Origin: Agrobacterium vitis
GTDB lineage: Bacteria > Pseudomonadota > Alphaproteobacteria > Rhizobiales > Rhizobiaceae
Assembly (NCBI RefSeq): GCF_014926405.1
Contig: NZ_JACXXJ020000005.1
Span: 1,121,001 to 1,185,000, forward strand
Length of the DNA: 64,000 bases
Reading direction: 5' to 3'
A program made the translations under genes and the position numbers. Below the pieces are notes generated by a model. The model saw nothing but the letters and a program-made list of their open reading frames with translations. It was not told where the DNA came from and made no database searches. Positions 53,518 through 62,549 of the stretch are shown in pieces; position 1 is the stretch's first letter, and every line of letters begins with the position of its first letter.

Positions 53518-53689
53518 TGTTGCACTCCTATCCGTAGTTACAAGGCACGGTAGGAAGGCAAACTTGTATGAAGCTGTCGGTCTTCGTTTCACTTGCCTGT
53601 GCGGTTGAAGCCGACAAGGTTTATGCGGGACCGTATGCAACCAATAGCGGGCTATAGCTTACCTTTGAGCATTTCCATGAAAATCAGAA

Positions 53690-53725
53690 ACGCCCTCGTG
53701 TACCAAATATGGTGCACGAGGGCGT
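53690..53725. terminator. Terminator between the GlxA-type regulator and the operon
   Basis: ACGCCCTCGTG pairs with CACGAGGGCGT, extended by ACC/GGT around AAATAT. It lies just downstream of the minus-strand regulator gene, followed on that strand by a T-rich tract (TTTCTGATTTT). Confidence 0.75.
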
Positions 53726-53759
53726 GTTGTAAAAACCGGTAGGCTGTGGCGAATTATAT

Positions 53760-54773
53760 TTATGCGGCAACCGCCGCTTTTGCCGTTGCCAGTTTGCGTT
53801 CGGCGCGTTCCTGCTGGGGCGAGCGATTGTAGAATTCGCGGTAGCATTTGGAAAAATGCGAGGCGGAGACAAAGCCGCAGGCGACGGCGACTTCCACCAC
53901 TGGCATCGAGGATTGCACCAGCAGATGCCGGGCGCGGTCAAGCCGGATTTCCAGATAGTAGCGTGCCGGTGAGCGGCCCATTTCCTGGCGGAACAGCCGT
54001 TCGATCTGGCGTCGTGACAGATCCACCTTGTCGGCGATATCAAGCAGGGACAAGGGTTCGGCCAAGCTTGCTTCCATCAATTCGATGATTTGCAAGACCT
54101 TGTTGTTCTGCACGCCAAGGCGGGCGCGTAGCGGCAGGCGCTGGCGGTCTCCGGCAGCCCGGACCCGGTCGGTCAGATGCTGTTCGCAGACCCGGTTGAC
54201 GAGGCCCTCGCCAAAATCCTGGCCGATCAGGTTAAGCATCATGTCAAGCGAGGCGGTACCGCCCGCGCAGGTATAGAGATTGCTGTCGACTTCATAGAGA
54301 TCGGCATAGACCTCTGCCTGGGGAAAGGCTTCAGAAAAGCCCGGCAGGTTTTCCCAATGGATCGCGCAGCGCTTGCCGTTCAAAAGTCCGGCCTGCGCCA
54401 GCACATGGGCGCCGGTGCAAAGGCTGCCGACCGCGACATTGCGATTATAGGCTTCCCGCAGCCAGGCATTGACGGATTTGTTGTTAAACTCCTCGACAAA
54501 CACGCCGGAACAGACAATCGCCATATTGGGCCGGTTTTCACCGGCCAGGAAACGGCGCTCATCGGCAAGCGACGAATCGACCTCGATGCTGATGCCCGAT
54601 GAAGAGGACACCTTGTTGCCGTCGACTGAACAGAGCCGCCACTCATAAGCCGCATAGCCCAGCATCCTGTTGGCAATGCGCAATGTTTCGATGGCGCCCG
54701 CAAACGGCAATAGCGTGAAATTCGGGACAAGAAAAAAGACGATATTGCGTTTTTTAACAGGCGTTTTGCTCAT
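53760..54773 (-). CDS. GlxA family regulator (DJ-1/PfpI + AraC HTH)
   Basis: A 337-residue protein. Residues about 10-180 are an amidotransferase-like DJ-1 domain (NIVFFLVPNFTLLPFAGAIE, NVAVGSLCTGAHVLAQAGLL with the Cys elbow). The C-terminal about 95 residues hold the AraC double helix-turn-helix (LSLLDIADKVDLSRRQIERL and VEVAVACGFVSASHFSKCYR). Such regulators often sense amino compounds such as betaine or arginine. ATG 54773 is used; an upstream in-frame start is less supported. No obvious target gene is adjacent. Confidence 0.92.
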   Translation of the reverse strand: MSKTPVKKRNIVFFLVPNFTLLPFAGAIETLRIANRMLGYAAYEWRLCSVDGNKVSSSSGISIEVDSSLADERRFLAGENRPNMAIVCSGVFVEEFNNKSVNAWLREAYNRNVAVGSLCTGAHVLAQAGLLNGKRCAIHWENLPGFSEAFPQAEVYADLYEVDSNLYTCAGGTASLDMMLNLIGQDFGEGLVNRVCEQHLTDRVRAAGDRQRLPLRARLGVQNNKVLQIIELMEASLAEPLSLLDIADKVDLSRRQIERLFRQEMGRSPARYYLEIRLDRARHLLVQSSMPVVEVAVACGFVSASHFSKCYREFYNRSPQQERAERKLATAKAAVAA

Positions 54774-55025
54774 GATGCCACCGTGCTGAGGAGATCTGCT
54801 AGAATTGACAGTTTTTAATTCCGCCAATAGCTCAAAAACGACAATAGCACGATAGAAACCGACGACAACAATTTGACATCATTATTGCCGGACCATTTGT
54901 GGGTGTTTCATCAGTCAGCCGTCATCGGGCATGGGTCGAACACCTATAGCTAGAGGATTGAAAAAACACTCTATTTTGCTTGAATATCAGGGAAAGCAAG
55001 GCCTGGAGCAGCCTTTTTGGGCGGC

Positions 55026-55247
55026 TTAAACCATGTCGCGACGGGTCTGCCACGTGTCGTGTGCAGGCCAGCCAAGATCCTTGCGCATATCGAAAGGGGC
55101 TTCTGCCAGCGCCTTTTCCATGGCGCGGCGTTGCCGCCAGGACTCGAGCTGGCTGAACCACGTCGAAATCGCATGCAAAGCCGATTCGGCGAGGACGATA
55201 CTGCCGGTAAATAGCCGCGAAGGGCTGGAATGAGAGATGTAGGCCAT
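55026..55247 (-). CDS. Small DUF1127-like protein
   Basis: A 73-residue protein with an Arg-rich C-terminal module (LESWRQRRAMEKALAEAP, then DMRKDLGWP), matching the YjiS-like DUF1127 pattern. ATG 55247 has AAAGGAA before it. Small DUF1127 proteins in Agrobacterium and Brucella take part in phosphate, carbon and stress responses and are regulated by the LysR protein VtlR. Its partner at 55327-55560 is 79 bases upstream on the same strand. Confidence 0.75.
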   Translation of the reverse strand: MAYISHSSPSRLFTGSIVLAESALHAISTWFSQLESWRQRRAMEKALAEAPFDMRKDLGWPAHDTWQTRRDMV

Positions 55248-55326
55248 GGAAAGTTCCTTTCGTTGATCTCGCCAAAAGACTTCCTGGTCCTCAGGCGGCA
55301 GAGACATCATCTGCCTTGTTCATTGA

Positions 55327-55560
55327 TCAATAAAGCGAATGTTTGTGATCTATCGCATCGCATATTGTGATCGGTTTGCTGTTTGGCTGTTCCGGCACGA
55401 CAATCCCCACGTCTTCTCGCAGGTATTCAGGCAAGCAATTAAGATGCGCCATCGCCTTTTCACGCGCCTGGCGGAGATGGCGGCTCTCACGCCAGCGCCG
55501 AAAGGCCAGCCAGAGCCGCAGCATGGGTGGAACGCGGCTGGGTGTTGCTTCGAAGACCAT
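55327..55560 (-). CDS. Small DUF1127-like protein, second copy
   Basis: A 77-residue protein with an Arg-rich helix (LRLWLAFRRWRESRHLRQAR) followed by MAHLNCLPEYLREDVGIV, consistent with DUF1127. ATG 55560 is preceded by AGGAGG. It is divergent from the LysR gene; the 116-bp gap between them should hold both promoters. The LysR promoter is at 55616-55645. Confidence 0.75.
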   Translation of the reverse strand: MVFEATPSRVPPMLRLWLAFRRWRESRHLRQAREKAMAHLNCLPEYLREDVGIVVPEQPNSKPITICDAIDHKHSLY

Positions 55561-55615
55561 GCTTTTCACTCCTCCTGATATCGGTCGGCTTCGTTGCAAA
55601 CAGTGTCAGGCGGAA

Positions 55616-55645
55616 TTGACATTCAATCAAACGAAACGATATGAT
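55616..55645 (+). promoter_or_regulatory. Sigma-70-type promoter of the LysR gene
   Basis: TTGACA (55616-55621) and TATGAT (55640-55645) are separated by 18 bases. A transcript starting near 55652 would begin after the ATGs at 55641 and 55650, which supports ATG 55677 as the LysR start. Confidence 0.7.
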
Positions 55646-55676
55646 CTTTATGTTGAAAAAAATTGATGGTTGTCCG

Positions 55677-56615
55677 ATGACCCTTTCCCAGTCTCCCTCC
55701 ATGCCTTCCACCGTTCTGGCAGCGGCCAGTTTGCCGCTTCTGGATAATGACGTGCTGCGCACCTTCGTGGCGATTTCCGAGGTCGGCAGTTTTACCGCTG
55801 CCGCAGACATGGTGTTTCGCACCCCCTCGGCGGTATCGATGCAGATCAAGAAGCTGGAGGATCAACTGGGCGTTTCGCTGTTTCGCCGTGACGCTCGCTC
55901 CGTCACGCTGACTCCGCATGGGGCCTTGCTGCTCAGCTATGCCAAGCGCATCCTGGCCCTGAACAATGAGGCGGTGGCACGGTTTTTGGCGCCCGAGATG
56001 AATGGTGTGGTGCGGCTGGGATCGCCTGATGATATCGGCGAACTGGTCCTGCCCGGTATTCTCACCCATCTGGCGCGCACATGGCCGCATCTGGCCATTG
56101 AGGTGACGATTGCCGGTTCTGTGGAGCTGCGCAAGGCGGTGAATGAGAAGCGGCTGGACGTAACACTGTTCAATTTCCTAAACGGCATCGCCGCCGATCC
56201 CACCATGACGGTGATGAGCGAAAAGCTGGTCTGGGCCGGAAAAAAACACGGTCAGGCCCATCTGAAAACGCCGCTGCCGCTGTCTGTCTGGGATGAGAGT
56301 TGTGTGTGGCGCAAGCGCGCCATGACCGAATTGACCCGCCAGGGCAAGGAATTCCGCATCGCTTATTTCTGCGGTCACCATGTTGGGCAATATGCGGCGA
56401 TTCGGGCTGATATCGCCGTCGCGCCGCTTGCCCGCTTCCTGTTGCAGGAGGATATGGTGGAACTGACCGAGCGTGATGGATTGCCGGATCTTGGCAGTTA
56501 CGAGGTCGGCCTTGCCTTGTGTGAAGATGCCTCGCCGCCGGTCAAGGCTGTTGCCGATTACGTGCGTTGCGTGCTGGGAAATCGCGGCTGTGTCGACACA
56601 GCGGTGGCCGCCTGA
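55677..56615 (+). CDS. LysR family transcriptional regulator (VtlR-like context)
   Basis: A 312-residue regulator. The N-terminal winged HTH reads LDNDVLRTFVAISEVGSFTA then PSAVSMQIKKLEDQLGVSLF (about residues 20-70); the rest is a periplasmic-binding-like effector domain. Its divergent position to two DUF1127 genes matches the VtlR arrangement in Agrobacterium and Brucella, where VtlR activates small RNAs and DUF1127 genes; orthology is inferred from context only. The start at 55677 is set by the promoter position. Confidence 0.88.
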   Translation: MTLSQSPSMPSTVLAAASLPLLDNDVLRTFVAISEVGSFTAAADMVFRTPSAVSMQIKKLEDQLGVSLFRRDARSVTLTPHGALLLSYAKRILALNNEAVARFLAPEMNGVVRLGSPDDIGELVLPGILTHLARTWPHLAIEVTIAGSVELRKAVNEKRLDVTLFNFLNGIAADPTMTVMSEKLVWAGKKHGQAHLKTPLPLSVWDESCVWRKRAMTELTRQGKEFRIAYFCGHHVGQYAAIRADIAVAPLARFLLQEDMVELTERDGLPDLGSYEVGLALCEDASPPVKAVADYVRCVLGNRGCVDTAVAA

Positions 56616-56714
56616 CCGGATAAAGGCAATTTGGCGACGGGGCTTGGAACGGTCCTGTTCGATCTCTACATCCTGGATGCCGCCCAAAAAGGGTCTATGC
56701 AAAGGAGATGGCAG

Positions 56715-58094
56715 ATGAATATGCCGGTCTTGTCCGCTACGAGTGAAGGTGTTGTTGCCAGCCGTCGTTCGCCGGTGCGGGTGATTGCTGATCTGATCCG
56801 CAATCCGCTGGATGCCCTGCCGCCGCAGATCTATGATCATAAGCTGGTCTATTCGCAGTTTGGCGATGAGGTGCGGCTGCATGTGATGGACCCTGAACTG
56901 ATCCATGAGGCTCTGGTCAAAAATGCAGCGGTGCTTGGCAAGGGTGAAGACGTTCGCCGTGCACTGGGTCCGGCCTTAGGGCAGGGGTTGTTGACCGCTG
57001 ATGGCGCCCATTGGAAATGGCAGCGCCAATCGGTTGCCGCTGGTTTTCAATGGGAAAAGCTGAGAGGCTTCCTGCCGGCGATGGTTGCCGCAGCCGAACG
57101 CCGCCGTGATTCCTGGCAGGCCGGCGAGACGGTCGATATCGGTCATGAAATGATGCAGACGACATTTGATATCATTGTCGAGACGATGATGACAGGGCGC
57201 GACAGGATCGATGTCGCGCGGGTCGAGCAGAGCGTTACCGATTACCTCGAACCGACGGGCTGGATGTTTGCGCTTGGTATGTTGAAGGCGCCGGAATGGA
57301 TACCCTATCCCGGCAAGGGAAAGGCAAGCCGCGCCGTGGACTATTTGCGGTCCGCCATGGCCACGATGATTGCCGAGCGGCGCGCTGAAGGCGTGGAACG
57401 TGCCGACCTGATCTCGATGTTGCTATCGGCTCACGATCCGGAAACAGACCGCGAAATGAACGACGAGCAGATCATCGACAACCTGCTGACCTTCATTTCC
57501 GCAGGGCATGAAACCACCGCCCTTGGGCTTGCCTGGACATTCCATCTGCTGGCTAAGCATCCGGCTATCGAACAAAAGCTACTGGACGAGTTGGGCCGTG
57601 TGGTGGGGGATGGTCCGGTTCTGGCCGAGCATGTCGAGAAATTGACCTATACCAAGCAGGTTTTCAACGAAGCCATGCGGCTCTATCCGCCAGCGCCGGT
57701 CATTACCCGGACCGCGAACGAGGCGTTTACGTTGGGCCAACACCATATCCAGGCGGGTACTATATTGCTGGTGCCAATCCATGCCATTCACCGCCATAGC
57801 CTGATCTGGGACAGGCCGGAGGTGTTCGATCCCGACCGTTTTGCGCCCGAAGCGGTTAAAGCACGGCATCGCTACGCCTTCATGCCGTTTGGGGCAGGGC
57901 CGCGCATCTGTATCGGCAGTGCTTTTGCAACCATGGAGGCCGTTGCCATTCTGGCGGTGCTGGCCAAGACTTTTCGTCTGCGCAACAAGAGCGAGGTGAC
58001 ACCGGAGCCGACGATGCGCATTACCCTGAGGCCGAAGAAAAAACTGATCATGGAGATTGAGAACCGGCGGGAGGACGTGCCGGTTTCAAGCTGA
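56715..58094 (+). CDS. Cytochrome P450
   Basis: A 459-residue soluble P450. The I-helix oxygen motif is FISAGHETTALGLAWTF (about residue 260), the ExxR is FNEAMRLYPPAPVITRTANE, and the heme Cys loop is FMPFGAGPRICIGSAFATME (about residues 395-414). The ATG at 56715 has AGGAG eight to twelve bases earlier. No ferredoxin or reductase gene is adjacent, so the electron partner is elsewhere. The substrate is unknown; the architecture resembles CYP102/fatty-acid-like or xenobiotic-type P450s. Confidence 0.95.
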   Translation: MNMPVLSATSEGVVASRRSPVRVIADLIRNPLDALPPQIYDHKLVYSQFGDEVRLHVMDPELIHEALVKNAAVLGKGEDVRRALGPALGQGLLTADGAHWKWQRQSVAAGFQWEKLRGFLPAMVAAAERRRDSWQAGETVDIGHEMMQTTFDIIVETMMTGRDRIDVARVEQSVTDYLEPTGWMFALGMLKAPEWIPYPGKGKASRAVDYLRSAMATMIAERRAEGVERADLISMLLSAHDPETDREMNDEQIIDNLLTFISAGHETTALGLAWTFHLLAKHPAIEQKLLDELGRVVGDGPVLAEHVEKLTYTKQVFNEAMRLYPPAPVITRTANEAFTLGQHHIQAGTILLVPIHAIHRHSLIWDRPEVFDPDRFAPEAVKARHRYAFMPFGAGPRICIGSAFATMEAVAILAVLAKTFRLRNKSEVTPEPTMRITLRPKKKLIMEIENRREDVPVSS

Positions 58095-58110
58095 ACCAGA
58101 GTTCTCTTTG

Positions 58111-58890
58111 CTACCAGATGCCTTTGGTGAGGCCCGTCCACAGCCAGCGCCAGAGGGTCGGCGGAAAATAGAGGGCGGACGGCCCGGTCGGCGTGATAGG
58201 GCTCAGCTTGCCTTCCAGAGCATCGCCAACCGCCTGGCAGGTGATGGGAAGGGCTGCTGCCGTCAACAGCATCGGATAGGTGGAGATGAAATCACCGGAG
58301 CTAGGCTGCGCACGCACCTGGTAGAGGACCGCGCCTGTATCGGTGCCCTGATCGACCAGATGCACCGTTGCGCCGAAATTGCCGCGATCGCCTTTTGCCA
58401 GCGCCCAGTAGCCGCCCATCTGACCGCGATAGGCGGGATTGATGCCAGCATGAAGATTAAGCACGGGGCAGGGCATGCTGGCCAGAACTTTGGTCGTCAT
58501 CAGCCGGGTGCTGACCAACAGGATCACGCGCGGAGAGAGCTGTTGGATCGCTTCCTGTGCCTCGGGACTGTTGATGCTGCGCACAGTAGTCACTGGGATC
58601 TGCGGATTGAAATGGGGATTGGCGGCAAAGTCCCGGCAGATCGTTTCTGTGCGTTTTTGGGCTGCCCGGCGCATGAATTTGCCGGCGGCCATGGTGGCGA
58701 GCTGACCAAGTGCTGCCACGGTTCCAACCCGCCGTTGACGGCGTCGAAAAATCTCCGCCTTGCTTTCCTGTTCTTCCAAGAGGACCTGCACGTCACCGAA
58801 ACGGGCTTTCAGCGCGTTGACCACCATCCACGGGTTTGGCCCCCCGGCGGTCATCACCAGAATTGCGCCTTTGCCCTGCTGCTGCCCCAT
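58111..58890 (-). CDS. Formyltransferase-domain protein
   Basis: A 259-residue protein related to methionyl-tRNA formyltransferase and sugar-amine N-formyltransferases. The core NLHAGINPAYRGQMGGYWAL (about residues 141-160) and VHLVDQGTDTGAVLYQ carry the formyl-transfer Asn-His-Asp set. The N-terminal about 60 residues and C-terminus differ from Fmt, so it is more likely a specialised N-formyltransferase or hydrolase than the housekeeping Fmt. ATG 58890 has GAGGGG before it. It is convergent with the P450 gene. Confidence 0.85.
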   Translation of the reverse strand: MGQQQGKGAILVMTAGGPNPWMVVNALKARFGDVQVLLEEQESKAEIFRRRQRRVGTVAALGQLATMAAGKFMRRAAQKRTETICRDFAANPHFNPQIPVTTVRSINSPEAQEAIQQLSPRVILLVSTRLMTTKVLASMPCPVLNLHAGINPAYRGQMGGYWALAKGDRGNFGATVHLVDQGTDTGAVLYQVRAQPSSGDFISTYPMLLTAAALPITCQAVGDALEGKLSPITPTGPSALYFPPTLWRWLWTGLTKGIW

Positions 58891-59105
58891 GATCAATCCC
58901 CTCAAGCGCCGCTTTAGCCCATGTTATTTATGTGCTCGCGAGCAATCTGAACCAAACTTTCATAAGTGCGGATATCATGCGGCGTAAATGTTTGGTTAAA
59001 AACGCTGAAATCTTTGGGTGCGAATGAACTTTTTTCGAGTTGCCGCGTTCATGCCAATGCGAGGCACCTGTGGTGCCCGATTATCATAATAGGGGTTTAT
59101 CCAAT

Positions 59106-59264
59106 ATGAACACGAAAAAGCTCGCTGCCGTTGCTGCTCTCTTTGTTGCCGCTGCCGCATTGTCGTCATGCGGTAACACGATCCGTGGTATGGGCAAAGA
59201 TACAGCCAATACCGTGAATGCCACGCAGTCGGCGGGCAATAATGTCGCCAAGGCTGCTAAATAA
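59106..59264 (+). CDS. Entericidin-like small lipoprotein
   Basis: A 52-residue precursor: MNTKKLAAVAALFVAAAALS is a signal peptide, and SSC at residues 21-23 with the following GNTIRGMGKDT is the entericidin A/B pattern. The mature lipoprotein would be about 30 residues. Entericidins are bacteriolytic or envelope-stress-linked toxin-antidote lipoproteins in Enterobacteria; in alphaproteobacteria their role is unclear. Only a single copy is present. A hairpin follows. Confidence 0.85.
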   Translation: MNTKKLAAVAALFVAAAALSSCGNTIRGMGKDTANTVNATQSAGNNVAKAAK

Positions 59265-59274
59265 CGCAACCTAA

Positions 59275-59320
59275 CAGCAGTTTTGCTTCACGCCCTTCAA
59301 GGGATGAAGCAAAGCTGCTT
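59275..59320 (+). terminator. Hairpin after the entericidin-like gene
   Basis: AGCAGTTTTGCTTCA and TGAAGCAAAGCTGCT form a stem with one bulge around CGCCCTTCAAGGGA, which itself folds. It lies 10 bases after the stop codon. There is only a short TT after it, so termination strength is uncertain. Confidence 0.55.
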
Positions 59321-59346
59321 CGGGAAAGGGAAGAGGAGTTAGGTCC

Positions 59347-59499
59347 ATGTCCATGCATCTGGTTGCCAAAGTGAGTGCTGCTTATATTCTGGCGGTTGTC
59401 GTTTCGGCCGCTGGGCATGTCGCCTTCCAGGGTCCGCCGATTCAATTTGCGGGCCAAACTCAGGAAGTGGGCATTATGACCGCTTCTGCCCAGCAGTAA
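59347..59499 (+). CDS. Small protein with one hydrophobic segment
   Basis: A 50-residue frame (MSMHLVAKVSAAYILAVVVS ... ending TASAQQ) too short for a standard ORF list. GAGGAG lies about 12 bases ahead of the ATG. Residues about 6-25 are hydrophobic, so it may be secreted or membrane bound. No family recognised. Confidence 0.5.
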   Translation: MSMHLVAKVSAAYILAVVVSAAGHVAFQGPPIQFAGQTQEVGIMTASAQQ

Positions 59500-59630
59500 G
59501 AGTGGCGTCAACGGCGGGATACAGCTAGCTTTTTTGCTCTATTCCCTCGTGAACCTTGCGTATTGGCGTCCGTGCAAGAAGACGGACCAGAAGGGTCGCG
59601 CCTTCAAATATTTGATGTGAGAGTTCACTT

Positions 59631-60416
59631 TTGAGATTTTGCTCGGAAAACGCACTCCGTTTGAAAATAGTCATTTGGCTTTTTGCGTTCCTCTCACCGC
59701 TTGTCGTTTCTCTAGAGCGTGCTGAGGCAGACGAACAGAATTGTCGTGACCAGACGGAAAACGGCGTTGCTTATCGTGTCTGTCGATTTGATCCCGCCAC
59801 GCGCACAATTCGCATCTTCAACCGCAATGCCGACGGCGATGTCTATGGTGGGTTCGATGCATTGCGAAGCCAGCTTTGGCAGCAAAGACTGATCCTCACC
59901 TTCGCCGTCAATGGCGGTATGTATCACTCCGATCTCAGTCCCGTTGGCCTGTTCGTGGAATATGGATCGATGCGCAAGCCAGCCGAAACCGCCGATGGCT
60001 GGGGCAACTTTTACCTGAAGCCGAATGGCGTGTTTTTTATCAAAGACGGCCATGCTGGAGTGCTTGAGACCGGGCAATTCGAAGCCCAGAAGATTGAAGC
60101 GGATTTCGCCACTCAATCCGGCCCGATGCTGGTCATTGATGGTGTTCTGCACCCGAAGTTTCTTCCCACCAGCGACAGTTTGAAAATCCGCAATGGTGTC
60201 GGTATCGACGCCAGCGGCCAAGTGGTGTTTGCGTTGAGCAAAGACCCTGTGCGTTTCTACGATATGGCTACGTTCTTTCGTGACCGGTTGGGCGCGGCCA
60301 ATGCACTTTATCTGGATGGGACGATTTCAAGCCTCGCCGAGCCGATGGCTGGCCGAATCGACCGGGCCTATCCGCTCGGGCCGATCATTGCGGTGGTAGA
60401 CCAGCGCCCCAACTGA
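59631..60416 (+). CDS. Secreted phosphodiester glycosidase-like protein (DUF2233/NAGPA)
   Basis: A 261-residue protein with a signal-type start (LKIVIWLFAFLSPLVVSLER) and the NAGPA-like catalytic domain: LTFAVNGGMYHSDLSPVGLF (about residue 89), DFATQSGPMLVIDGVLH and NALYLDGTISSLAEP. These relate to phosphodiester glycosidases (uncovering-enzyme type), acting outside the cytoplasm. The only available start is TTG 59631 (an alternative TTG is at 59658), so the N-terminus is uncertain. Confidence 0.82.
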   Translation: MRFCSENALRLKIVIWLFAFLSPLVVSLERAEADEQNCRDQTENGVAYRVCRFDPATRTIRIFNRNADGDVYGGFDALRSQLWQQRLILTFAVNGGMYHSDLSPVGLFVEYGSMRKPAETADGWGNFYLKPNGVFFIKDGHAGVLETGQFEAQKIEADFATQSGPMLVIDGVLHPKFLPTSDSLKIRNGVGIDASGQVVFALSKDPVRFYDMATFFRDRLGAANALYLDGTISSLAEPMAGRIDRAYPLGPIIAVVDQRPN

Positions 60417-60438
60417 CGCATCTCGATCTTTGTGACTA

Positions 60439-62205
60439 TCAGTCAGTATCCTGCCTGAACGGTTCCTGTCGGCTCGGCAGGGCTGGCACATCGATGTGAT
60501 CCGGTTCCAAGCCGGCCTTTTCCCGTTCTACCATCAACTCAAAAGCGCGTTCCAGATGGCGGGTGAACCGTTGCGTGTCAAAGAGCGGCGCGTGCAGCCG
60601 ATTGTCCCCAATCGTCTGCCTGAGTGCGGCAAGCCGGGGCCGATCCTGCGCCAGGTCTGCGGCCAGACGCACCATATCATCCGGTGTCTCCGCCACCAAT
60701 TGTGGAACGCTGAGCGCGGTCAACAGGCTTTCAGACACCCTTGAAGCGAAATTGCTGCCCTTGAAGGTGATGACCGGCAGGCCCGCCCATAGCTTGTCCG
60801 AGGTCGTGGTGTGGCCGTTATAGGGATAGGTATCGAGACCGAGATCGGCCGCCTGCATTCGGGCAATATGCGGCGCGTAACTTTCGGCGCCAGTGAAATA
60901 AAGGCGTGAACGATCGATTCCGCACCCGGCCATAAATGCGGCCAGCCGGTCGCGCTGCTCGCGTCCGGCGCAGAGAACCCACAGAATGGATGAGGGAATG
61001 GCGTCCAGCATTCTTGCCCAGAGACGCGCGGTTTGCGGGGAAATCTTGCGAACCATGTTGAAGGAGGCCAGCACGAAGGCATTTTCCGGCAGATCGAGCA
61101 GGGAGCGGGATGTGGCCGGTGGCAGCGGGCGATAGCGATTGTCGTTTGCCTGATAGGTTTCCGGCAATCGGCAGAGCCTCTCGTGATAATGGGGTTTGGA
61201 TGAGTCAGGTGTGACGATCAGGTCGGAGATGACATAATCGCAATCGATCCCATAGGCGGAGCCGGGAAAACCGAGATAGGCGACCTGCAAGCGGGCAAGG
61301 CCACTATTGATCAGATCGGCGCGGACATCTTTGGTATGGCCTTTGAGATCGACCAGAATATCAAGGTCAAAGCCGCGGATGAAATCGCGTGCCGTACCAT
61401 CGTCCATGCGCAGGATGTCGTGAAGATTGGGGTAGGTCTGCCGCAGTCCCCGATCCAGCTCCCTGATATCCTCTGGGGTGTGACAGAATAGGTGGATCTC
61501 GAAGCGGGCTGCGTCGTGACCCAGCAAAACACTTTGCAACAGTCGCATGGTTGGATGTTGGTCGGAAAAATCCGACGAAAGATAACCGACACGGATTTTT
61601 TTCCCGAAATGATGGGGTAGGCTGCGGCGTGCCTGGCGCGATTGCTCCGTAAATGGCTTTCCGCTGGCCATCCGGGTTTGGCGGCCATTGATCGCCTCGT
61701 CGTCACACCACAGCATGTGCTGGTAGGGATCGTCGATGTTGAAAAATGCCGGATTGGTGCCATCGCGCATCGCGGCCACCAGCGCGTGGTCGCTGGCTTC
61801 GATTTCCTTGAGGCACAATTGTCCTCGCAGCAGCCGCCGATAGGTTCTTTGCTCTTCCGGGTCGAGTGATGCGAGGTGTTGGGATTCGAGATTTTGGGAT
61901 TCTGGCACTTTGCGGATCAGGGAAAGCGCCTGCTCCCCCTGATCAATCTGCATATACAAACGCGCGGCCATCAGCAGAAACATCCGGCGATTTTGCGGCT
62001 GCACATCCGCCACCCGGGCGTAAAGCTCGGCGGCCTGGAGTTTTTCCTCCAGCTTTGCATGGCATTGCGCCGCCACCAGCATCATATTGGCGTCCGGTGG
62101 ACGTTTTTTCAAAAGCGGATGCAGGCGGTCGAGGCAGGCGCGCAGATCGCCCTGCTTATAGGCCTGCAAAGCCTGGAGGAAGGCCGGGGACGGACCCACG
62201 CTCAC
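60439..62205 (-). CDS. TPR-containing O-GlcNAc transferase-like GT41 glycosyltransferase
   Basis: A 588-residue protein. Residues about 10-170 are tetratricopeptide-type helices (LRACLDRLHPLLKKRP, AELYARVADVQPQNRRMFLL). The GT41/SPINDLY-like catalytic part follows: KIRVGYLSSDFSDQHPTMRL near residue 208, ILVDLKGHTKDVRADLINS, QVAYLGFPGSAYGIDCDYVI, SFNMVRKISPQTARLW, and DTYPYNGHTTTSDKLWAGLP near residue 490 (UDP site). Such enzymes glycosylate proteins, for example flagellin in some bacteria. It overlaps the small gene upstream (ATGA), so the two act together. Confidence 0.9.
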   Translation of the reverse strand: MSVGPSPAFLQALQAYKQGDLRACLDRLHPLLKKRPPDANMMLVAAQCHAKLEEKLQAAELYARVADVQPQNRRMFLLMAARLYMQIDQGEQALSLIRKVPESQNLESQHLASLDPEEQRTYRRLLRGQLCLKEIEASDHALVAAMRDGTNPAFFNIDDPYQHMLWCDDEAINGRQTRMASGKPFTEQSRQARRSLPHHFGKKIRVGYLSSDFSDQHPTMRLLQSVLLGHDAARFEIHLFCHTPEDIRELDRGLRQTYPNLHDILRMDDGTARDFIRGFDLDILVDLKGHTKDVRADLINSGLARLQVAYLGFPGSAYGIDCDYVISDLIVTPDSSKPHYHERLCRLPETYQANDNRYRPLPPATSRSLLDLPENAFVLASFNMVRKISPQTARLWARMLDAIPSSILWVLCAGREQRDRLAAFMAGCGIDRSRLYFTGAESYAPHIARMQAADLGLDTYPYNGHTTTSDKLWAGLPVITFKGSNFASRVSESLLTALSVPQLVAETPDDMVRLAADLAQDRPRLAALRQTIGDNRLHAPLFDTQRFTRHLERAFELMVEREKAGLEPDHIDVPALPSRQEPFRQDTD

Positions 62206-62549
62206 AGCGCTGATTTCGGATAGGCACGCTCCAGGCCGCCGGAGCGTGTCAGCCCCTGGCGAAAGGCCAGGTAGACGCCATGCTGGCTGGACCTGGCAAT
62301 TTCCATCAAGCGGATCTGCATCCGGGCCGGGCAGCTATTGCCAAGCCATTCGCCACAGCGCTCCAGCTTCAGGGAGTTGAGGAAGCGTTGACCGGCGGAT
62401 TGTTCCAGATAGGCGAACAGGCCTTCGGCAAAGGTCTCGTCCTGCTTGGGGTTTTCCAGCATCAGGGCCAGGAAGGCCTTGTCGTCATCAGAGAATCCAC
62501 CCAGCTTCATGGCGACGGTGTCTCGGTCGGTAACGGCGGTGGCGGACAT
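62202..62549 (-). CDS. Small conserved protein upstream of the GT41 gene
   Basis: A 115-residue acidic/mixed protein with no domain I recognise (LGGFSDDDKAFLALMLENPK, then GLFAYLEQSAGQRFLNSLKL). ATG 62549 is preceded by AGGAG. It is translationally coupled to the glycosyltransferase, so it may be a substrate or adaptor of it. A cytoplasmic location is likely. Confidence 0.65.
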   Translation of the reverse strand: MSATAVTDRDTVAMKLGGFSDDDKAFLALMLENPKQDETFAEGLFAYLEQSAGQRFLNSLKLERCGEWLGNSCPARMQIRLMEIARSSQHGVYLAFRQGLTRSGGLERAYPKSAL

